Source of the DNA: an uncultured SAR86 cluster bacterium
GTDB taxonomy: Bacteria; Pseudomonadota; Gammaproteobacteria; Magnimaribacterales; AG-339-G14
Length of the DNA: 64,000 bases
NCBI GenBank assembly: GCA_902522825.1
Contig: CABYXE010000001.1
Location: forward strand, 248,001 to 312,000
Direction of reading: 5' to 3'
Of this stretch, positions 10,702 through 17,857 are shown one piece after another. A program made the translations under genes and the position numbers. The notes under the pieces are model-generated. The model had not been told where the DNA came from. It saw only the letters and a program-made list of their open reading frames with translations, and made no database searches. Each line of letters begins with the position of its first letter. Position 1 is the first letter of the stretch.

Positions 10702-11279
10702 ATTTTTCTAGCCCCAAAATTAGACATGTTATATTTGGAAAAAGTTTGATCTAACATTTCTCTTCCTTTGTGAATTCTTGATCTAACCGTTCCGATCGGA
10801 CATTCGAGAACATTAGCTATTTCTTCATAGCTAAGCCCATCAAATTCTCGCAAACTTAATGTAACTCTGATGTCTTCTGGAAGATTCTGCAAAGCTTTGT
10901 TAATTGCTGATCTCAATTGTTCCGCTTGAAGAATATTCTCTGGATTCTCAGATGTTGTTGCCGATTCAGATAGAAGTTGATCGGTTGTGTCATTATCATA
11001 AACTTCAGAAGCTCGAGCTTTGGTAGAAATAACATTTTTTGCTGTGTTAATGGCTATTCTGTAAATCCATGTGTAAAACTTACTATCACCTCTGAATTTT
11101 TCTATATTTTTAAAAGCTTTAATAAAAGCTTCTTGAGCAATATCCTGAGAAAGTTCAAAATCTTTTAAAAACTTGTAGACAGAATAGACCAAACGGTCTT
11201 GATATTTCAAAACAAGTGCATTGTAGGCCTTTTTGTCGCCCTTTTTGACCAATTCTATTAGAGCTAATTCGTTATCCAT
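10698..11279 (-). CDS. rpoE: RNA polymerase sigma-E factor (RpoE/AlgU)
   Basis: This is an ECF sigma factor for envelope stress. It has region 2 (DNELALIELVKKGDKKAYNAL; SQDIAQEAFIKAFKNIEKFRGDSKFYTWIYRIAINTAKN, quoted only by its position at about 40-90 of the track frame) and region 4 with LPEDIRVTLSLREFDGLSYEEIA and GTVRSRIHKGRE. The open frame has an earlier ATG at 11315, but MDNELALIEL at 11277-11279 matches the family start, gives 193 residues, and leaves room for a sigma-E-like promoter upstream. rseA and degP follow in the same direction. Confidence 0.95.
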   Translation of the reverse strand: MDNELALIELVKKGDKKAYNALVLKYQDRLVYSVYKFLKDFELSQDIAQEAFIKAFKNIEKFRGDSKFYTWIYRIAINTAKNVISTKARASEVYDNDTTDQLLSESATTSENPENILQAEQLRSAINKALQNLPEDIRVTLSLREFDGLSYEEIANVLECPIGTVRSRIHKGREMLDQTFSKYNMSNFGARKI

Positions 11280-11294
11280 TATTGTCCTTTTCAA

Positions 11295-11322
11295 TTTGAC
11301 AAGTGCATTGTGCATAAGTTCA
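11295..11322 (-). promoter_or_regulatory. Candidate sigma-E autoregulatory promoter for rpoE
   Basis: On the minus strand TGAACTT (11316-11322) is followed after 16 bases by TCAAA (11295-11299). This resembles the sigma-E pattern GGAACTT-N16-TCnnA with one change in the -35. A transcript would start about 10 nt before the rpoE ATG, which is short. Positive autoregulation of rpoE is well known in gammaproteobacteria; this particular site is a prediction from two short motifs. Confidence 0.35.
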
Positions 11323-11323
11323 G

Positions 11324-11584
11324 CTAAATTTCACTAGAAAATTTAATTATTTTCAAAATTATTTCTTCATATTTTTCCGTAGCTTTTGCCTTCCCGTATA
11401 AAATTAGATCAGCTAAGTCCACGTCTTCAAATTCTAATAACTCAATAAAATTTAATTTTTCTAAATCTTGAAGGTTTTCAAACTCTCTATTAACAAACGG
11501 TACTAAAATTTGATCTAACTCGTTTAATCCTCTTCTGCTTTTAAATTTGGCTTTATCTAGCAAGAATGGACTCTCTTTTTTCAT
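11324..11584 (-). CDS. sdhE: FAD assembly factor SdhE (YgfY)
   Basis: SdhE promotes covalent attachment of FAD to the succinate dehydrogenase flavoprotein. The 86-residue protein has the family motif RRGLNELD at about 17-24 and the conserved acidic helix with FEDVDLADLILYG, where Trp is commonly found in place of this Leu. Its length is typical. It is divergent from ygfZ with only 27 bp between the start codons; sdhE and ygfZ are also divergent neighbours in Escherichia coli. Cytoplasmic. Confidence 0.88.
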   Translation of the reverse strand: MKKESPFLLDKAKFKSRRGLNELDQILVPFVNREFENLQDLEKLNFIELLEFEDVDLADLILYGKAKATEKYEEIILKIIKFSSEI

Positions 11585-11611
11585 TATAAAATTGTAAAAT
11601 ATTAATTAATC

Positions 11612-12310
11612 ATGAATATATCTGCTTCTGACAATATTGTACAAATATCGGGTTTAAATTCTGCTGAATTTCTTCAGGGTCAAATTACAAATGATATAAA
11701 TCTTGTGTCTGATAACGCTATGCTGGATAGCGCTATTTGCAATGTGAAAGGAAGGGTTATTGCTGTATTTAGAATTCTTAAGGCAGAAAATAGTTTTTAT
11801 ATTTTTTTAAACCATTCTGTGGCTGAAAAATTTGTAAATCATCTTGAAAAATATTCAGTTTTTTATAAAGCAAACATAAAAATCTTAGACTATTTTCCTA
11901 AAAGTATCGAAATAATTCCAGAATTGACTTGGAAACAAAATTGCATAGATAGAGGCTTTGTGGATATGAATTCTTCAATTTCAGAATCTTACACTCCTCA
12001 TGAATTAAATTATCAGGATTTAGAACTCATTAACTTCAAAAAAGGATGTTTCACAGGGCAAGAGGTAATTGCGAGAATGCATTACAGAGGTAAATTAAAA
12101 TTTGGACTGGCCAAATACCATATTCATGAAGATAGTTTCTTAGGTGAGTTTGAATTTGTATTCAATGAAAATGGAAAAAAAATAGGTCAAGTTGTATCTT
12201 GTACTAAAAACATAGGCTTAATAGCAATGAAGGATAAATCTTATTTAAAGGAGAAGTTTTTTAAGGAAAATTCAGAGGAGATTTGTTTTCTTAATATCGA
12301 GTCTACTTAA
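11612..12310 (+). CDS. ygfZ: Folate-binding YgfZ-like protein (iron-sulfur/tRNA modification factor), short form
   Basis: YgfZ is a tetrahydrofolate-binding paralogue of GcvT that supports iron-sulfur cluster enzymes such as MiaB. The hallmark motif KGCFTGQE lies at 144-151 with the key Cys intact, followed by VIARMHYRGKLK. The N-terminus (GLNSAEFLQGQITNDI) is also typical. At 232 residues it is shorter than the E. coli protein (about 326), lacking much of the C-terminal domain. Its last 8 bp overlap the convergent ung gene. Confidence 0.88.
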   Translation: MNISASDNIVQISGLNSAEFLQGQITNDINLVSDNAMLDSAICNVKGRVIAVFRILKAENSFYIFLNHSVAEKFVNHLEKYSVFYKANIKILDYFPKSIEIIPELTWKQNCIDRGFVDMNSSISESYTPHELNYQDLELINFKKGCFTGQEVIARMHYRGKLKFGLAKYHIHEDSFLGEFEFVFNENGKKIGQVVSCTKNIGLIAMKDKSYLKEKFFKENSEEICFLNIEST

Positions 12311-12974
12311 TTTGCCAATCAATCTCCTTTTTACCAGCGTCTTTTAGGAAAGCGTTACATAAACTGAAGTGTTTACACCCAATAAAACCTTTGTAACAAG
12401 ATAATGGAGAAGGATGAGAAGTCTCTAGCACCAAATGTTTTTCTTTATCTATGAATTCGTTCTTTCTTGAAGCAAAATTACCCCACAACATAAATACTAG
12501 ATTATTTTTTTTATTAAAAGATCTGATTATATGATCAGTGAATGTCTCCCATCCCAGTTTTAAATGTGATCCAGGAATTCCCTTCTCAACAGTAAGGGAA
12601 GAATTCATTAACAAGACGCCCTGTTTCGCCCAATAAGACAAATCACCATGCTCAAAATTTTTTATTCCCAAGTCGTTTTCGATTTCTTTAAATATGTTTT
12701 TTAGAGATGGAGGTAAAGGCTCTTTCTTATTTACAGAAAAGCTTAAACCATTTGCTTGGTTATAATTGTGATATGGATCTTGACCCAAAATAACAACTTT
12801 GGTGTCTTCAGGGCAAGTTAATTCAAATGCTTTAAAAATATCTCTTTCTAGAGGAAAAATTTTTTTATTTAATTTTAATTCTTCTTCAAGTCTTTGTTTC
12901 AACGATAGCACATACTCTTTTTTATGTTCGTTTGAGATAAAATCTTTCCAGTTTCTTGGCATCGAAAAATTCAT
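12303..12974 (-). CDS. ung: Uracil-DNA glycosylase (family 1)
   Basis: Ung removes uracil from DNA as the first step of base excision repair. The catalytic water-activating loop GQDPYHN is at 64-70, followed by ANGLSFSV. The family motif around LLMNSSLTVEKG...SHLKLGWE is present, as is the Leu-intercalation/His loop ETSHPSPLS near 185. The length of 223 is normal. The start MNFSMPRNW is the first Met; a second Met four codons on is also possible. The gene ends overlapping ygfZ tail-to-tail and starts next to the origin-like element. Confidence 0.96.
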   Translation of the reverse strand: MNFSMPRNWKDFISNEHKKEYVLSLKQRLEEELKLNKKIFPLERDIFKAFELTCPEDTKVVILGQDPYHNYNQANGLSFSVNKKEPLPPSLKNIFKEIENDLGIKNFEHGDLSYWAKQGVLLMNSSLTVEKGIPGSHLKLGWETFTDHIIRSFNKKNNLVFMLWGNFASRKNEFIDKEKHLVLETSHPSPLSCYKGFIGCKHFSLCNAFLKDAGKKEIDWQIK

Positions 12975-13001
12975 TTTTATATCGTATCAAAGTGATTTTT
13001 T

Positions 13002-13010
13002 TTATCCACA
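13002..13010 (+). promoter_or_regulatory. DnaA box, perfect consensus
   Basis: TTATCCACA is the highest-affinity DnaA box (R1/R4 type). It is one arm of a perfect palindrome with the next box. Confidence 0.7.
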
Positions 13011-13015
13011 GAATC

Positions 13016-13024
13016 TGTGGATAA
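13016..13024 (-). promoter_or_regulatory. DnaA box, perfect consensus, inverted
   Basis: TGTGGATAA is the reverse complement of TTATCCACA, 14 bp from the first box start to start. A one-mismatch copy (TTTGGATAA) follows at 13028-13036 in the same orientation, 12 bp further on. Confidence 0.7.
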
Positions 13025-13120
13025 GTCTTTGGATAAAAAAAAGTATTTAACTGAAGCCCTTATGATAAATGGTCTTTACTTAAATTGGTTAAAAAGTGAT
13101 CAATTAAAAAAATTCAATAA

Positions 13121-13133
13121 TATCAATACTTTA
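13121..13133 (+). promoter_or_regulatory. IHF consensus site
   Basis: TATCAATACTTTA fits WATCAANNNNTTR exactly. It lies between the DnaA boxes and the A/T tract, the relative position of the IHF site in enterobacterial oriC. In AT-rich DNA a chance match is possible. Confidence 0.4.
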
Positions 13134-13339
13134 CGTGTGCTTTAAAAAAGTGCAACTTTTGAGTAAGAATTTATCAAATATTTTAGGCATTGAAAGCATA
13201 TCTATGAGTTTGTGTGTAACTTTTACCTTTTTTTAAAAAAATATATATAAAAAAAATTTTTTTTAGTTATAAATAATCTTACAAGATGAAAATATTTCTT
13301 GATTTTTTTTATTAAAGTTAAATCAATAGGTTGCGAAAG

Positions 13340-14122
13340 CTATTTTAATGGAACCGGTCCGCCAAGATGCATTCCTCCGTCCAAAAGAAGTGTTTCGCCT
13401 GTAGTTGTTACGGCATCTTCTACAAAATAAATAATTGAATCGGCTACTTGATCAGCAGTTACTGTTAAACCAAGAGGCGTTGCTTTTTCAGTTGATTCTT
13501 TGACCATCTCATAAACCTCATCACCTAGGCCATTCCTTAACCAGTCGCCTTGAATAAATCCTGGGCAAATTGCATTAACTCTTATAGGCCCTAATGCCCT
13601 CGCTAAAGATTTTGTCATATTCAAAAGAGCCCCTTTCGAAGATGCATAAGCAATAGAGCTACCAATTCCAGTTACTCCTGCTATTGATCCGACATTTACT
13701 ACGCTAGGATTTGGACTTTTAAGAAGAAATGCTTGAGCTTCTTTGAGCATCATATAAGGCCCAACTGTATTCACGCTATAAAGTCTTAAAAAATCTTCCG
13801 AAGTCAAACCAGCTAAATTTTCGTGGGCATTAAATTTTGTTGTGCCTGCGTTATTTATCAAGGCATCTAATCTTCCCCATTTTTGGGTAGTCTCTAAAAC
13901 AACATCATGACAATTTTTTTCTTCAGAAACATCAGATTGTATAACTAAAGTTTCTGCTCCAAGTTTTTGACATTCTTCAGAAACTTCCATTGCAGCTTTT
14001 TCAGAGCTGGAACAGGTGATTGTCACATTCCACCCACGCGAGGCTAATTTAACTGCTGTAGAGGCTCCTACACCCCTACTTGAACCTGTTACTATTGCTA
14101 CCGGCTTGTCTGAATGAGTCAT
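13340..14122 (-). CDS. SDR-family oxidoreductase (3-oxoacyl-ACP reductase-like)
   Basis: This is a classical short-chain dehydrogenase of 260 residues: cofactor motif TGSSRGVGAS at 12-21, NNAG at 90-93, catalytic Ser146, Tyr159 and Lys163 (YASSK), and a C-terminal LLLDGGMHLG. The sequence resembles FabG-like reductases, but FabG itself normally sits in a fab cluster and is a little shorter. The substrate cannot be read from the sequence. It lies 4 bp downstream of serA on the same strand, so it is probably co-transcribed, although no link to serine synthesis is evident. Confidence 0.85.
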   Translation of the reverse strand: MTHSDKPVAIVTGSSRGVGASTAVKLASRGWNVTITCSSSEKAAMEVSEECQKLGAETLVIQSDVSEEKNCHDVVLETTQKWGRLDALINNAGTTKFNAHENLAGLTSEDFLRLYSVNTVGPYMMLKEAQAFLLKSPNPSVVNVGSIAGVTGIGSSIAYASSKGALLNMTKSLARALGPIRVNAICPGFIQGDWLRNGLGDEVYEMVKESTEKATPLGLTVTADQVADSIIYFVEDAVTTTGETLLLDGGMHLGGPVPLK

Positions 14123-14126
14123 AAAT

Positions 14127-15308
14127 CTAGATTGCTCTCACGTTTATTATATTTTCTAACGACTTGAGTTCTTCAATTACTTTTTCTGATGGTTGAGTTT
14201 CTATGTCAATAACATTGTATGCAATTTCATCTCTACTCTTATTGACCATATCGATAATATTTAAGTTATTTTCTGCCAATATTGTCGTAATTTGACCAAT
14301 CATCCCTGCCACATTCTTATTTGCCACAGTAATTCTAAACTCGGACTGTCTTTCTTCTACTAACTCAGGAAAATTAACCGAATTTTTTATATTTCCGTTC
14401 TCTAAAAAATCTTTTAATTGATTTGCAGCCATAACCGAACAATTTTCCTCTGCTTGCCTAGTACTAGCCCCTATATGAGGCAAAATTATTACATCTCCAT
14501 CCTTTTTTGCTCTTTTGATAAGATTTAAATCTGCAAAATCTGTCACATATGCTCCTAATTGATTCGTACCAAGAGCCTCAATTACAGCAGCAGAGTCAAC
14601 AATTTCATCTCTTGCAAAATTTATTAACTTTAATCCAGGTTTGCATGAAGAAAGTAAAGGTTTATCAATAAGATTTTTCGTCGCTTCAATAGCCGGAACA
14701 TGCAAAGTAATGTAATCAGAATTAGCGAAGATTGTTTTTAAATTATCTGTTCGTTTAACATTGTTTGGCAGTTTCCATGCAGCCTCTACTGTAATGGCTG
14801 GGTCATAGCCAATTACGTTCATATCTAAAAAAACTCCCATACTTGCAACTTGTGCGCCTATAGCACCCATTCCGATAACTCCTAATGTAGCTCCTTTTAA
14901 TTCTCTTCCTTTAAATTCTTTTTTACCTGCCTCTATATGCGCTTTTAGATCATCAGAATCAATTCCATCTATTTCATTTACAAAGTTAGCTCCGGCGTAT
15001 ATTCCTCTTGAGGACATAAGTAGACCAGCCAAAACTATTTCTTTTACTGCATTAGCATTTGCGCCAGGAGTGTTAAATACCACTATTCCTTTTTCAGAAC
15101 ATTCAGCTACGGGCACGTTGTTATAGCCGGCACCTGCTCTAGCAACGGCTTTAAGGGAATTATTTAATTCATCAACAGGAAGCTTATAACTTCTTAAAAT
15201 GATAGCATCTGGATCATTTTGAGCATCCGAAACAGAAAAATTTCCCTCTTGAAGCCTAGTAAGTCCAGTATCAGCTATGGCATTATGTGTTTTTACTTTA
15301 AAATTCAT
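14127..15308 (-). CDS. serA: D-3-phosphoglycerate dehydrogenase
   Basis: SerA oxidises 3-phosphoglycerate with NAD, the first step of serine synthesis. The protein has GMGAIG at 146-151, RAGAGYNNVP near 58-66, the active-site region ILPHIGASTRQAEEN near 275-290, and a C-terminal ACT domain from about 320 (FRITVANKNVAGMIGQI...NIIDMVNKSRDE) for serine feedback. The frame is open 21 codons further up, but the ATG at 15306-15308 (MNFKVKTHNAI) gives the family N-terminus and 393 residues. It is of the short SerA type. Confidence 0.92.
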   Translation of the reverse strand: MNFKVKTHNAIADTGLTRLQEGNFSVSDAQNDPDAIILRSYKLPVDELNNSLKAVARAGAGYNNVPVAECSEKGIVVFNTPGANANAVKEIVLAGLLMSSRGIYAGANFVNEIDGIDSDDLKAHIEAGKKEFKGRELKGATLGVIGMGAIGAQVASMGVFLDMNVIGYDPAITVEAAWKLPNNVKRTDNLKTIFANSDYITLHVPAIEATKNLIDKPLLSSCKPGLKLINFARDEIVDSAAVIEALGTNQLGAYVTDFADLNLIKRAKKDGDVIILPHIGASTRQAEENCSVMAANQLKDFLENGNIKNSVNFPELVEERQSEFRITVANKNVAGMIGQITTILAENNLNIIDMVNKSRDEIAYNVIDIETQPSEKVIEELKSLENIINVRAI

Positions 15309-15361
15309 GAACTTTTTTTTAAAAATAATAAATAGATCAGCAATTCTATAGTCTAACTTCC

Positions 15362-16258
15362 ATGTCACCAAAACATTTTTTAAATTTTCAAGGAATTACT
15401 AAGGAAGATTTTCATACAATTATTAACAGAGGCTTAGAGCTAAAAAATTCATCTGATCTTAAAAAGACATTAAAAAATAAAGTTTTAGGGCTTGTTTTTG
15501 AGCAACCCTCTACGAGAACTAGAGTTTCTTTTGAAGCAGGTATACAAAGATTGGGGGGAACCTCTCTCTTTCTTTCTGGTAAAGAATTGCAGCTCTCTAG
15601 AGGAGAGCCCATTTCAGATACTGCTAAAGTTTTATCTTCTATGTTGGACGCTATTATCTTAAGGACTGCTGAACATGAAAAATTAGAAATTTTTTCTCAA
15701 AATTCATCTGTTCCACTTATAAATGGTTTAAGCGATTTGTATCATCCTTGCCAAATAATGGCAGATTTAATGACATATAAAGAAGTTATGCGTGAGATAG
15801 AGTTAGAAAATGTATGCTGGATTGGAGATGGCAATAATGTTTGTCATTCTTATATTGAAGCAGCCAAAATTTTAGGCTTTAATTTATCCATATTTTGTCC
15901 AAAGGGGCACGAGCCCAATGCGACTATTTTAGAATCGTCGAAACAATTTGTTACTTTAACTCCTAGTAAAGAATCAGCATTAGAAAATGCAAATATTGTA
16001 ACCACTGATGTATGGACTTCAATGAACTCTAATTCACAAACTAAAGAAAAAGAAAAGATATTCAAAGATTTCTTTGTTTCACCTGAAGATATGAAAAAAG
16101 CTTCAGAAAATGCAATTTTCTTGCATTGTCTGCCAGCCCATAGAGGCGAAGAAATAACTTCTGATATGCTAGAGGATCAATCGGCAAAAGTCTGGGTGCA
16201 AGCTGAAAATAGAATGCATGTGCAAGAAGCTATTCTCGAGTTCTTGTTATTGGATTAA
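15362..16258 (+). CDS. argF: Ornithine carbamoyltransferase
   Basis: The enzyme makes citrulline from ornithine and carbamoyl phosphate in arginine synthesis. The carbamoyl-phosphate motif STRTR is at 50-54, HPCQ at 128-131, the ornithine-side region VTTDVWTSM near 215, and HCLPAHRGEEI near 254-264. The length of 298 is at the short end of the family but complete. It is divergent from serA with a 53-bp gap. Its last 12 bp overlap the convergent glpK, so no separate terminator fits between them. Confidence 0.95.
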   Translation: MSPKHFLNFQGITKEDFHTIINRGLELKNSSDLKKTLKNKVLGLVFEQPSTRTRVSFEAGIQRLGGTSLFLSGKELQLSRGEPISDTAKVLSSMLDAIILRTAEHEKLEIFSQNSSVPLINGLSDLYHPCQIMADLMTYKEVMREIELENVCWIGDGNNVCHSYIEAAKILGFNLSIFCPKGHEPNATILESSKQFVTLTPSKESALENANIVTTDVWTSMNSNSQTKEKEKIFKDFFVSPEDMKKASENAIFLHCLPAHRGEEITSDMLEDQSAKVWVQAENRMHVQEAILEFLLLD

Positions 16259-17695
16259 TTTTTTTAAATACTTCTGCCAAGCTGCAAATTTTTGATCAAG
16301 ATTATTTTCCGGTAGAAATTTCTTGTCCATATTCCAAAAGTCTTTTAGGTCATCTTGCTTTGCAAATCCAGAGCCTATAGCAGCAAGATATGTAGCCCCT
16401 AGCGCTGTAGTTTCTATATCTTTAGGCTTATAAATTTCTGTTTTCAAAGTATTAGCCAAAAGTTGAGAAAAAAAAGCATTATTTGACATTCCGCCATCAA
16501 TTTTAATTGAGTTCACCTTTGCTCCATCGGCCTGCATTGCGTTCAGAAGCTCTTTCGTTTGAAAAGCAACTGACTCAAGAGTTGCTAAAGATATTTCATT
16601 TATACCAGAATTCAAAGTAAGCCCAAAGATTGCCCCTTTGGCCTCTGGTTTCCAATGCGGAGCGCCAAGCCCAGTAAAAGCCGGCACCACAAAAACTTGA
16701 GAACTTGGATCAGCTTCCAGGGCAAACTTTTCTGACTCCTCTGCAGAATTAAAAAAATTTAATTTATCTCTTAAATATTGAATGGAAGATCCTGCAACAA
16801 AAATACTTCCTTCCAGAGCATAAGTAATATCTCCATCAAGCTTATAAGCTACGGTTGTAAGAAGTTTATTTTTTGAAGTAACTAAATTTTTTCCAGTATT
16901 CAACATTAAAAAACAGCCAGTGCCATATGTGCTTTTAACAGAGCCTGACTCGAAGCAAGTTTGACCAATTAGCGCTGCTTGCTGATCTCCAGCAACCCCG
17001 CAGATTTTTATAGTGCCTCCAAACAATTCGGTTTCTCCAAAATAGTCTGCGTTTTCTTTAATCTCTGGAAGTTGAATATCTTCTAAATCAAAAATTTTTA
17101 AAAGATCCTCATCGTACTTGCAATTTTGTATATTAAATAATGAAGTTCTTGATGCATTTGAAGCATCGGTAAAGAAATTTTTACCTCCTGAGAGTTTGTA
17201 TATTAAAAACGTATCTATAGTCCCAAATAGATAGTCAGATTTATTTTTTAAGTTTAAATTATCTTTTAACCATTTCATCTTTGAAGCAGAAAAATAAGGG
17301 TCTAATAAAAGACCTGTCTTTTCTTTTATAACTTCTTCTAATCCATCCTCTTTTAATTTTTTGCAAAACTCTGCCGTTCTTCTATCCTGCCAAACAATAG
17401 CTTTAGCTAAGGGCTTTTGAGTTTTTTTATCCCACAAAGCAACTGTTTCCCTCTGGTTAGTTATGCCTATACTTACTATCTCCTCAGGCTTTAAAGAATG
17501 TTTTTCTATTAATTCCCTAACGCAAAAAACTACAGAATTCCATATTTCTTCCAAGTCGTGTTCCACTAGTCCTTCTTTTGGGTAGTATTGGGTTAGTTCA
17601 ACCTGGCTTATATCTACTTTGTTTATTCTATTGTCGTAAAGAATAGCTCTAGAACTAGTTGTACCCTGATCAATTGTTATAAAGAAGTTTCCCAT
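16247..17695 (-). CDS. glpK: Glycerol kinase
   Basis: GlpK phosphorylates glycerol to sn-glycerol 3-phosphate. The 482-residue protein starts FITIDQGTTSSRAILYD (phosphate-1 motif DQGTTSSR). It continues with AIVWQDRRTAEFC, GVAGDQQAALIGQ, and the FGGY-family signature region GGMSNNAFFSQLLANTL near the C-terminus. No glpF or glpD is adjacent, but a glycerophosphodiesterase lies at 21.9 kb, so phospholipid head-group salvage is a plausible source of glycerol compounds (inference). It is divergent from nrdA. Confidence 0.96.
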   Translation of the reverse strand: MGNFFITIDQGTTSSRAILYDNRINKVDISQVELTQYYPKEGLVEHDLEEIWNSVVFCVRELIEKHSLKPEEIVSIGITNQRETVALWDKKTQKPLAKAIVWQDRRTAEFCKKLKEDGLEEVIKEKTGLLLDPYFSASKMKWLKDNLNLKNKSDYLFGTIDTFLIYKLSGGKNFFTDASNASRTSLFNIQNCKYDEDLLKIFDLEDIQLPEIKENADYFGETELFGGTIKICGVAGDQQAALIGQTCFESGSVKSTYGTGCFLMLNTGKNLVTSKNKLLTTVAYKLDGDITYALEGSIFVAGSSIQYLRDKLNFFNSAEESEKFALEADPSSQVFVVPAFTGLGAPHWKPEAKGAIFGLTLNSGINEISLATLESVAFQTKELLNAMQADGAKVNSIKIDGGMSNNAFFSQLLANTLKTEIYKPKDIETTALGATYLAAIGSGFAKQDDLKDFWNMDKKFLPENNLDQKFAAWQKYLKKLIQ

Positions 17696-17714
17696 GAAGG
17701 ATATTTATATCTAC

Positions 17715-17723
17715 TTATTCACA
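17715..17723 (+). promoter_or_regulatory. DnaA box upstream of nrdAB
   Basis: TTATTCACA matches the DnaA consensus TTATNCACA exactly and lies about 135 bp before nrdA. In E. coli the nrdAB promoter is controlled by DnaA through upstream boxes, so the position is suggestive. A single 9-mer could also be chance. Confidence 0.4.
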
Positions 17724-17772
17724 CTTAATCCACTGAATTTTCATAAATTGTTCTATTGATTTTTTGTTAAAA

Positions 17773-17788
17773 ACACTTTATCTTGTAT
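17773..17788 (+). promoter_or_regulatory. nrdR box: NrdR box 1 (nrdAB operator)
   Basis: ACACTTTATCTTGTAT fits the 16-bp NrdR palindrome (ACAC-WATAT-W-GTGT type). It is the first of two boxes separated by 15 bp, giving 31 bp centre-to-centre, about three helical turns, which is the known tandem geometry for this nucleotide-sensing repressor. Confidence 0.65.
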
Positions 17789-17803
17789 GTATTAAAAACA
17801 ACG

Positions 17804-17819
17804 ACACTACATATAGGGT
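17804..17819 (+). promoter_or_regulatory. nrdR box: NrdR box 2 (nrdAB operator)
   Basis: ACACTACATATAGGGT is the second box of the tandem pair, ending 38 bp before the nrdA ATG. It implies ATP/dATP-dependent repression of nrdAB by NrdR; nrdR itself is not in the window. Confidence 0.65.
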
Positions 17820-17857
17820 CTCCAATAACAAATAAATTGGTGGAGAATTAGAGAAAA

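Larger units (their letters stand above)
12975..13339. other. Gene-free AT-rich region with DnaA boxes: candidate replication origin (oriC-like)
   Basis: This 365-bp stretch has no credible ORF. It holds two perfect DnaA boxes in inverted orientation (TTATCCACA 13002-13010; TGTGGATAA 13016-13024) that form an 11+1+11 bp palindrome at 13002-13024. A one-mismatch third box (TTTGGATAA) is at 13028-13036. A GATC is at 13098-13101, an exact IHF consensus (WATCAANNNNTTR) at 13121-13133, and a nearly pure A/T tract at about 13228-13320 could serve as an unwinding element. This order resembles a compact oriC. The flanking genes are not the usual dnaA/mnmG/rpmH, so a DnaA-titrating or regulatory locus is the alternative. 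Confidence 0.45.
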
